Below are positions 57,121-64,000 of a stretch of DNA of 64,000 nucleotides, piece after piece. The stretch is taken from assembly GCA_019671135.1 (NCBI GenBank), contig JAHRHY010000007.1:62001-126000 (forward strand), read 5' to 3'. Numbering within the stretch: position 1 is the stretch's first letter; each line of letters opens with the position of its first letter. The position numbers and the translations under genes are program-made. Source of the stretch: Linnemannia hyalina (taxonomy: Eukaryota; Mortierellomycota; Mortierellomycetes; Mortierellales; Mortierellaceae). Under the pieces are notes generated by a model. The model worked only from the letters and a program-made list of their open reading frames with translations. It was not told the origin of the DNA and searched no databases.

Positions 57121-57206
57121 CATACGCAATGGAGGACGTATACCTTTTTTTTGAGGAGCCATGAGAAGAAGGATCGAGGCCTGATGCATGTCTGTGCCGC
57201 CGCCAT
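56678..57206 (-). CDS. Doubtful small two-exon ORF
   Basis: Exon 57206 to about 57144 and exon about 57043-56678 could be joined in phase (LLKKK-PIECMSS). Part encodes NLHFYGVSWASMVLSACCGCRRK, a short hydrophobic stretch followed by basic residues. No family is recognised, and the would-be intron is mostly a GA microsatellite. I list it only because the splice signals fit. Confidence 0.15.
57040..57121 (+). repeat. (GA)n microsatellite
   Basis: About 80 bp of GA repeats with a few GC and AA interruptions, upstream of the Gfo/Idh/MocA gene. Confidence 0.95.
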
Positions 57207-57525
57207 GTAGCAGTGGTTTCAATTGCAAACGTTGTTCCCTTGTCTCGAGTGTTTTTGGTATCTTTGGGTCTGGTGTGAAAAGGAGACGCGTCATGACATG
57301 CAAAAAGTAAACGACATAATTATGATCGATCACTCTTTTTCTTTCTTTTTTGATGAATTTATTTAAGGTTCCAAAAGCAGTAATCCTACACCATGCACAT
57401 GTCCAACAGCCACTCACCTGAACCTGACAATCTTTTTTTTTCAAGTGTGCATAAAGTCTCCTGTTTCCCACCGTTTATTTCTTTATTTCTCCCCACTCCA
57501 CACCACCCCGCAACCAATACCCAAC

Positions 57526-59135
57526 ATGTCTTCTCCAGGATTCTTTGCTCGTATCAAGCTCCTCAACCCTTCCCACTCAGTCGTCAAGGACACTGTACGT
57601 CTTTCACTCTTGCATCCGTTCATTCACATCCAGCTTATCACCCGTTTACTCCTTATTTCATCACTCTCTCATTCACTCACTCTCCTCTCGTCGTAGTCGC
57701 TACTCACTCTCCTCTCGTCGTAGTCGCTACTCACTCTCCTCTCGTCGTAGTCGCTCCCCACTCTCCTCTCGTCGTAGTCGTTACTCAGTTGCTCACTTTT
57801 TTTTCATTCGTAACTAACGCGATTTAATCTATACCGATAGGACGCACTTAGGATTGGTATGTTGGGAGCGGCCAACATTGGCCCCCCCGCCCTCATCGGT
57901 GCCGCCAAGCACCTCCCCTCCATCATCGTCGTCTCTGTCGCCGCTCGCGATCCAGCCAAAGCCAAGGTACCTTAGAAAAAAAAATAATGCAACTCCAACT
58001 TGTTTTGCATGAACTACACAGCGGTAGTAGTTTGATGAAGTACTCTGTACTCTCTCAATTCCCCTTTTCTTTTTTCTCACGCAACATCGTTCTGGAAAAC
58101 CCATGTACATGAATAGGCTTATGCGGATAAGAACGGGATCCCAAACACACACGCCTCCTACGACGCCCTCATTGCCGACCCAGAAATCGACTGCATCTAC
58201 AACCCCCTCCCCAACGGCCTCCACTACGAATGGACACGCAAAGCCCTCGAGGCCGGAAAACACGTCCTCCTCGAGAAACCCGCCACATCCAACGAGGCCC
58301 AAGCCAAGGACCTCGTCGCCTTCGCCCAATCCAAGAACCTGGTTCTCCTCGAAGCATTCCATTTCCGCTTCCACCCAGCCTCGATCAAATTCCGTGAGTT
58401 GGTCCAAACTCATGTCGCCTCGGGACATCCTATTCAAAAGGTCAAAGCCGTCATGGCGTTCCCGACGCTTTTCGGATTAGATGATATCCGGTTCAACTAC
58501 AAGCTTGCGGGCGGGATCAACATGGACGCCGGATGCTACACCATCAATTCGATCCGTTACTTTTCAGGATTGGAAGTCGAATCGGTCGAGGCTGCGAAAC
58601 CAAAGATTGTAGCGGAGAATATCGATGGGCGGATGGAGGCCACGTTGAGGTTGAAGGGTGGGGCTGAGGCGAAACTGATTGCCAGTCTGACCAACCCTTG
58701 GTTCTCGGTCAAGACCTATCAGGAGGTTTTCCCCAAGTTTACGGTCGAAACCGATGATAAGATCTTTACCTTTGGCGTCTTTGTCCTCCCCGCTGTAAGT
58801 GTTACATGAAACGGATGGCAGTTAAAAAAAAAGCGCCTTTCGAATATCGTTTTGATCCTGAGGCTCCATCTTTTCCCCCTTCGATGTAGGTGTACCACTA
58901 TATCTCGGTGAAGGACAAAGCAACAGGAAAAACAGAGGCCCTGCCCAAACAATACGGCGGGGGGTTCTCGACCTACAAGTACCAGTTGGAAGCATTCGTT
59001 AAGGCAGTCAAGTCTGGCAACAACAAGGACGTCGTGAATGCCATACCTGGATGGGTCTCAGGCGAGGACACCATCGCCAACATGAAGGTCGTCGATGACG
59101 TCTACAGGAAGGCTGGCATGATTCTCCGTGAGTAA
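57526..59135 (+). CDS. Gfo/Idh/MocA oxidoreductase (dihydrodiol dehydrogenase-like)
   Basis: Exons are 57526-57594, 57841-57966, 58117-58794 and 58890-59135, all phase 0, giving 372 aa. The Rossmann start LRIGMLGAANIGPPALIGAA carries the dinucleotide loop. CIYNPLPNGLHYEWTRKALEAGKHVLLEKPAT contains the family's E-K-P catalytic lysine motif, and GGINMDAGCYTINSIRYFSG matches the G-G-x3-D-x-G-x-Y motif of the substrate domain. The closest group by pattern is NADP-dependent trans-1,2-dihydrodiol or D-xylose dehydrogenases. The true substrate cannot be told from sequence. The N-terminal 23 residues precede the Rossmann fold and are encoded by a separate exon. Confidence 0.9.
57664..57790 (+). repeat. 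27-bp minisatellite in intron 1 of the Gfo/Idh/MocA gene
   Basis: Four near-identical units of about 27 bp (core CTCCTCTCGTCGTAGTCGCT) lie between the donor at 57595 and the acceptor at 57840. The unit length is a multiple of three, so the array reads as an open S-L-S-S-R-R-S-R peptide repeat in one frame. Confidence 0.9.
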
Positions 59136-59562
59136 ACTGTACTCCTTTTTCAGGAAAGATACAAGAAACAGGGTTGTTGTAGTTCCGTTCGTCCTTTTTT
59201 CACATACCCCACATAGCACTTCAATTACAGCCATAAGAAATATTGATTCATTATTGAATCGCAGTTTTCGACATGCATCAACTTTTCTTGTGTCCATCTC
59301 ACCCAACAATCTCCAAACGCGTCAGGAATCTACCTTTGCCCTCTCTAATCGTAATATTGACGCGAAATCAGAAAATAGATAACATAGACCTTTGCTATCA
59401 TCTTTCTGCATCGTGACGTTTATTGAATTCAATTTATCATCGATCCTTCTACTCTTTGTTGTCGCTCTTTTGTTTTGTGATCACCCTGATTCACCCTTCA
59501 CACACCTTCAGCTACTTCCTTTCTACCTTTTCAAACGATTCCCCAGCTTAACAACTATCAAC
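59136..59562. other. Intergenic and 5' flank of the Tc1 element
   Basis: This is 3' UTR of the dehydrogenase followed by AT-rich sequence. No inverted repeat of the Tc1 remnant was identified. Confidence 0.4.
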
Positions 59563-60585
59563 ATGAAGCCCCTTACACGATCCATTAAAGAGACTGTCAC
59601 AGAAGAGCTTCGACAAGGGAAATCGACCAGGGGGGCTGCATGCAACCTTCGGATCTCTGTCTCATCGGTTATCAGAATCAGGAACGAGGAAAAGGAAAAC
59701 ATCCCCCAACCTCATCCCGGCAGACCAAGGAAGATCTCAACAAGGACAAGGACGAATCTTGAACCCCATTTTATTCAAGGCAACTTGGAATCGCTGAAGG
59801 ATGGACAACGATTTGTCGAATCGACCGAGGGAGTACATGTCCACCTCACCGCTGTACAGAGGAATCTACATCAGGAAGGAATCCGGGCGTACTCAGCACC
59901 GGAGAAGCGGAAACTCACACAGGAACAGTTCACAAAAAGGCTCAGATTCGCACAAGAACTCATTCATTGGACAGTCGAGGACTGGAAGAACGTGATGTTC
60001 TCTGATGAGTGGCATCTTCAGTCGCAGTGGGTCCTTCGGCAAGCAGTACTACTACCACAGACGCCAACAACAACAATACCTGCCTCACCAAGTTCGACCG
60101 AAATAACAAAGCGGTGGAGGGAAAATAATGGTCTAGGGTTGCATCGGATATTTTGGCATTGGAGACCTTTTGCTGGATCGAGGACAACATGGATTCGGAT
60201 GCCTATCTGGAAGTTCTCCAAAGGCGTGTTCATCAGTCCCGCGATTGGCTAGGCATGGACAAAAAAGAAATTCATATTCCAACAGGACAATGCCCGCCCA
60301 CGCTGCACTCAAGTCCATGCACTTTTTTTTGCGAGGCATAGGAACAAGGTTCTTGAGTGGCCACCTAATTCGCCCGACCTCAACCTTATCGAGAACGTTT
60401 GGTCGTATATCAAACAGGAGCTGGATCGGCACTCAGAGGCGGCTGAGGATCTGGACAGGCTGTGGGAACGTGTGGAGGCGATCTGGAGGGGGATTCCTAC
60501 GGACTATCCTCACAAACTGTACGAGAGCATGCCCGACCGCCTGGCGATGGTGATCCAGAACAAAGGACGCAACACCAGGTACTGA
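59563..60585 (+). pseudogene. Tc1/mariner transposase, frameshifted
   Basis: A helix-turn-helix region (KETVTEELRQGKSTRGAACNLRISVSSVIRI), a GRPRK hook and the first catalytic Asp (KNVMFSDEWHLQ, near 60003) are in one frame. Other frames then recover KQYYYHRR, KIMV-stop-GCIGYFGIG, NMDSDAYLEVLQRRV, the second catalytic Asp (FQQDNAR, near 60288) and SPDLNLIENVWSYIKQELD with the third acidic residue (about 60377-60400). The last frame ends in TGA at 60583-60585. At least two frameshifts and one in-frame TAG break the gene. The spacing of the last two acids fits a DD34E-like Tc1 enzyme. Confidence 0.85.
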
Positions 60586-61424
60586 TGACCGCGGCAGATA
60601 AAAGGCATGCGCCAGATTCAGCCAATTAGAATAACTATAACTGATTCAATGAACTTGTTTTCTTCAAAGTGGTATTGATAACGATTCTATTAAGTAACAT
60701 TAGCTGGGGTTTCAAGTGAACAATGGAGGAGAGTGTAGCGATAGAGCGGGTCTAAAGAGTAGAGGGTCGGGATGAGAATGAGAAAAGTTACTGCGTCTCG
60801 AAAACTGCGAGTCATTGAATCAATATTTCTAATGACTGTACTTGTTGTCAGCGGAGACTAAGCGAGCTGCAAAGAATCCTGCTCAAGTCGATAACGATGG
60901 CGAGGTTTCCGAGACAGAAGGCAAGGAAGATCGGGCCAGTATTTGATGACTAACAGGTGTTCGAACAGTTGTCAGAAAGCTTTTGGGACACGACTCTCGC
61001 AATGATTGACAACAGTAACAGTAACGTTCTGGCATTTGAAGCAGTGAATCATTTGACGATAGTGGCATTGATCCATTAATCGCGGAGGAGGATGAGGATG
61101 GGGAAGTGCGGATGGACGAAGATGAGGACGAAGACGAGCCGCTACAATAGATACTCCCTTCGCTACATCAATATATTAAGACTTGATCTCTTACAAAAAA
61201 GGATTTGTATTTCAAAATCAAATAGTATATCGTTGCAGGACTTCATGACGCGGCCTCTATAAACGAAGTCGCACCTACCCAGCGTCCTGCACCGACACAC
61301 ACTTCATCCTGCCCCAAGTCCCTGGACTCGCGACATCACTCTCAACACTCAAAACACCTATCAAAAGGACTAGCACAAAGAATGATAGCTTGTATGAGGC
61401 ACTTTATTGGAGTTAGCCTGGAGA

Positions 61425-61486
61425 GTACGGTACGGTTACGGTACGGTTACGGTACGGTTACGGTACGGTTACGGTACGGTTACGGT
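61425..61486 (+). repeat. 11-bp tandem array (GGTACGGTTAC)n
   Basis: Five to six perfect copies of an 11-bp unit. Confidence 0.95.
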
Positions 61487-61510
61487 AAAACTAAATGTTC
61501 CAGTAGAGAT

Positions 61511-61590
61511 TTCGACTAAGCTGTTTAAGATTCAACTAAGCTGTTTAAACCTTCGACTAAGCTGTTTAAGCCTTCGACAAACCTGTTTGC
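61511..61590 (+). repeat. 20-21-bp tandem array
   Basis: Four copies of TTCGACTAAGCTGTTTAAG with slight divergence start at 61511, 61531, 61552 and 61573, only 24 bp after the 11-bp array. Confidence 0.9.
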
Positions 61591-61870
61591 TAAGTTTTAT
61601 TGTATGTCAAATAGATTCTTGTACGTACTTTTCAATAAGTTATGAGCATGGGAAGCAAAAGGGAGGGAGCGCCGTGGCGCCATATGCTGTCAGCGCAGCG
61701 CGCACGCGGAAGACGAGAATGTGAGAGACTATCTTGCGCAAAGCGCCAGTATTTTGTGAGGGCAAAGCCCGAGCTGTGTGATCCCTGGCGCTGCGTGCGG
61801 GAGGGAGCGTCATGGTGCGGCCATCAAGGCCATCTTGCGCAAAGCACTCTTTTTTTTTTTTTTTTTTTTT

Positions 61871-62300
61871 GACTCCATCAAGCGTACTTCCGCTACCAAA
61901 CCTACTACCACCACTCCTTACTCTTCCTTCTTCCCTCCATTTGCAAAAGCACCAGGTGTCGTGGAGGCAATCATCAAAGATCAACAAGTCGTGTCTGCCC
62001 CTTCTTTCAAGGAAGTTCAAGGATCGCCGCTCTTTAAGACAAGGGCAAACAAACGACAAGTGTAAGGATTGACACATTTCATATGAATGACCCCTAATGG
62101 GTCTATTACGAAACAGACGAGGATATATTCGCCGCATCTGTTGATATCGACCAGGTTTTACAGACGGCAAGTCATACAACAGTTGAGTTGGAACCAACTG
62201 TTACGACGCAATTAGTGGATAAGGGCTAAGATGAATTGCGGAGGGAGAACAACTGGCCACTGCCGTTGTACAGAAACACAATGCCCTACTTCAAGGTATC
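61871..62300 (+). pseudogene. Degraded protein-coding fragment of unknown family
   Basis: One frame reads SSFFPPFAKAPGVVEAIIKD and GSPLFKTRANKRQV then stops. A second frame (from about 62098) reads WVYYETDEDIFAASVDIDQ and TTVELEPTVTTQLVDKG, stop, then ENNWPLPLYRNTMPYFK. The amino-acid composition looks coding rather than random, but I do not recognise the family. Confidence 0.35.
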
Positions 62301-62319
62301 CAATTAAAAAAAAGGTAAA

Positions 62320-62370
62320 AAAACAGCTCCAATAAAATTGATGTGTCACCACTGACGGGCATATTTACCC
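62320..62370. repeat. Dispersed repeat copy B (pairs with 19363-19425)
   Basis: The same ordered blocks as copy A: AAACAGCTCCA, AATAAAATTGATGTGTC, then CTGACGGGCAT. Copy B lacks an insertion of about 10 bp present in copy A. Confidence 0.65.
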
Positions 62371-62696
62371 TAAAAAAAAAACAGATTACAAACAAAAAAA
62401 AATTACAAAACAAAAAAATTACGCGTTACTGCCGCTTACAGATTGCTATGGATTACGTTGCTACCGGATTGGCAGATTCTGCTAAGTCAGATTCCTCCAA
62501 CTTGCTCCAAGCCAATCGAGATATCATTTCCTCAAGCGCAACTGCTCAAGCGTCACCTCTTCCGTCAAGACTTAAATAGCAGAGCTTTCTGAAGCAGTTT
62601 TTTTAGTTTCTTATCAGAATTTCTTTGACTTACCCGCCTTCACTCTAGGTCACCTTTCCTACAAAACTTTATAGTCTATTCCTCTACACGCCTTCA

Positions 62697-63506
62697 ATGG
62701 AGAGCACACTCACCACGCAATCGGTGCAGATACAGCATATCCGCAATGCTACCGCCAAGATCAAGTACGCAGATACGACCTTCCTTGTCGATCCCATGCT
62801 TGCCAGGAAGGATGCATATCCAGGCTTTGAGGGGACGTATCGCAGCCATCTGCGCAATCCGATGATCGAGCTTCCGATGCCGGTTGAGGACGTTATGGAG
62901 GGCGTGGATGCGGTGATCGTGAGCCATACGCACCTCGACCACTGGGACGATGCGGCTCAGGAGCTACTCCCTAAAGGCATTCCTCTGTTTGCACAGGATG
63001 AAGTCGATGCCCAAGTTATTCGCGCACAGGGCTTCACCGATGTTCGAGTTTTGGGCGAGGACACAGTTTTCGGAGGCGTTCACTTGGCAAAGACAGGAGG
63101 GCAGCACGGTACGGATGCTATGTACTCCGTACATGAGGTGGCGGATATTCTTGGCAAGGTCATGGGCATTGTCTTTTGGGCACCGGGCACGAAAACCGTC
63201 TACGTCGCCGGTGATACCGTCTGGGACAGCGACGTCGATCAGACCTTGGCGAAGTTCAACCCCGACGTGATCATCCTGAATACCGGCGATGCTCGTTTGA
63301 TTGGCTTCAGCGACTCCATCATCATGAGCAAGGACGACACACTCCGCGCTCATCAGGCTGCGCCAAACGCAACCATCATCGCCGTGCATATGGATGCTAT
63401 CAACCACACAGCGTTGAGCCGCGAGGAACTGCGAGAATATGTTCAGCTGAAGAACATTCAGGATCGTGTCTTGGTCCCCGCTGATGGCGAAAGTCTGACG
63501 TTTTGA
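62697..63506 (+). CDS. Metallo-beta-lactamase-fold hydrolase (UlaG-like), bacterial in style
   Basis: One intronless exon of 269 aa. The metal-binding motif HTHLDHWD is at residues 77-84 (H77, H79, D81, H82). TGGQHGTD supplies a further His, VYVAGDTVWDSDV the bridging Asp, and VHMDAINH the last His, which is the full MBL ligand set in UlaG/YcbL-like order. Such enzymes hydrolyse esters, lactones or phosphoesters; the substrate is unknown. The absence of introns in a gene-neighbourhood where most genes have several, the compact length and the bacterial-style sequence suggest acquisition from bacteria, although fungal homologues may exist. No targeting signal is seen, so it is probably cytosolic. 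Confidence 0.85.
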   Translation: MESTLTTQSVQIQHIRNATAKIKYADTTFLVDPMLARKDAYPGFEGTYRSHLRNPMIELPMPVEDVMEGVDAVIVSHTHLDHWDDAAQELLPKGIPLFAQDEVDAQVIRAQGFTDVRVLGEDTVFGGVHLAKTGGQHGTDAMYSVHEVADILGKVMGIVFWAPGTKTVYVAGDTVWDSDVDQTLAKFNPDVIILNTGDARLIGFSDSIIMSKDDTLRAHQAAPNATIIAVHMDAINHTALSREELREYVQLKNIQDRVLVPADGESLTF

Positions 63507-64000
63507 ACCATAGGGTCCACTCCAATCTAGCTGCGCATTGTCGCATATCTTGTCACACACTAAGTAGCAATAGACACACTACTAGCGTAGCAGCCAACGA
63601 AAGACCCTTGTCTTATCGTTTCTCGAATACATAACCTTATTTTATCGTATATATTCTTTATTCTTTTTGAGCAGTGCAACAGTCAAAGGGGAAGACAAGG
63701 GGACAAGGGGACTAGGGAAGGAACGAAGAAGAAAGTCAGATGGTTGGGTGTGGAGGTGGTTAGATGTGAAGGCGGTTCAACCGATGCAAGCAGATTCATG
63801 AAAAAAGCATTGACATTTCGTGGTACCTTCTTTTGCCATACAAAGATTTTTTCGCGATTTTCGACGTTTTTGGGAGATGCTCGTCCTCCATCGCTGCGAT
63901 CAACCCCGCATCGTTCTCACACCTATATGTTATTTCTATCTTTTAGCTCCCTCGTCGCCGTTGACGTCAGAGGAACCTATTCTCATTCACTCTTTGCTCT
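63507..64000. other. 3' flank of the MBL-fold gene
   Basis: AT-rich 3' UTR sequence is followed by T/C-rich sequence that may be the leader of a gene beyond the window. No coding sequence is recognised. Confidence 0.4.

Larger units (their letters stand above)
60586..62696. other. Repeat-rich region with degraded coding fragments
   Basis: The region holds an acidic-tail fragment (FDDSGIDPLIAEEDEDGEV around 61050-61150), two tandem arrays (61425-61590), a direct repeat containing CTTGCGCAAAGC (61731 and 61834), a poly-T tract and a degraded coding segment (61871-62300). The dispersed motif at 62320 follows. No intact gene is present before 62697. Confidence 0.5.

Noticed and set aside
61425..61590. 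CRISPR-like array
   Set aside because: The repeats are head-to-tail with no unique spacers, in a eukaryotic genome; they are ordinary tandem arrays.

Overview
The window is nuclear DNA of an early-diverging filamentous fungus. The evidence is many short GT-AG introns (often with CTAAY or TGATAG-like 3' ends), housekeeping genes whose closest recognisable relatives are fungal, CT/CA-rich 5' leaders, polyglutamine tracts, and a transposon mix (LINE, piggyBac, Tc1/mariner, Fanzor). A protein kinase with an HGDLH catalytic loop and an unplaced 604-aa protein are of a kind I associate with Mucoromycota, and a Mortierella-like genome is my best guess. That placement is inference; no marker gene for a species is present.

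Layout. 1-16.9 kb is gene-dense: CHMP7-like ESCRT-III (-, runs off the left edge), an NmrA-like Rossmann protein (+), dephospho-CoA kinase (+), Rae1/Gle2 (-), a GSKIP-domain protein (+), a polyQ protein kinase (-), an RBM42-like RRM protein (+) and an SGNH-hydrolase-like membrane protein lacking its serine nucleophile (-). 17.1-19.2 kb is a decayed LINE 3' half (RNase H and zinc knuckle), followed by about 2 kb with no gene that I see. 21.4-30.5 kb is gene-dense again: a PHO89-type Na/phosphate symporter (+), 14-3-3 (+, with a 1.68-kb first intron), a SAM methyltransferase (-), a G3BP-like NTF2/RRM protein (-) and Mgr2/ROMO1 (+). 31-31.5 kb holds two tandem copies of a repeat of about 230 bp. 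31.7-49.5 kb carries an unknown 604-aa protein (+), a WDR26/Gid7 homologue of the GID/CTLH ubiquitin ligase (+), an F-box protein (+), an MTC6 homologue (-) and a WSC cell-wall sensor (-).

50.2-56.6 kb is the most unusual part. A broken piggyBac transposase is followed, on the same strand, by a five-exon gene. Its N-terminus is an XPG/FEN1-like flap-nuclease domain and its C-terminus is a Fanzor (eukaryotic TnpB-like) RuvC nuclease. Both domains lie in one splice-connected reading frame, broken by a 13-bp duplication, a homopolymer frameshift, one nonsense codon and one further single-base frameshift. The catalytic residues of both nucleases that I can identify are largely retained.

57.5-64 kb contains a Gfo/Idh/MocA dehydrogenase (+), a decayed Tc1/mariner element (+), a repeat-rich stretch with tandem arrays and degraded coding sequence, and an intronless, bacterial-looking metallo-beta-lactamase-fold hydrolase (+).

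Most genes are independent housekeeping functions (ESCRT, mRNA export, translation and stress-granule factors, phosphate uptake, mitochondrial import, protein turnover, cell-wall signalling). Mobile elements are concentrated at 17-19 kb and 50-62 kb. Exon boundaries below were placed by eye from splice signals and frame continuity; every multi-exon model listed as intact has phase-consistent joins.
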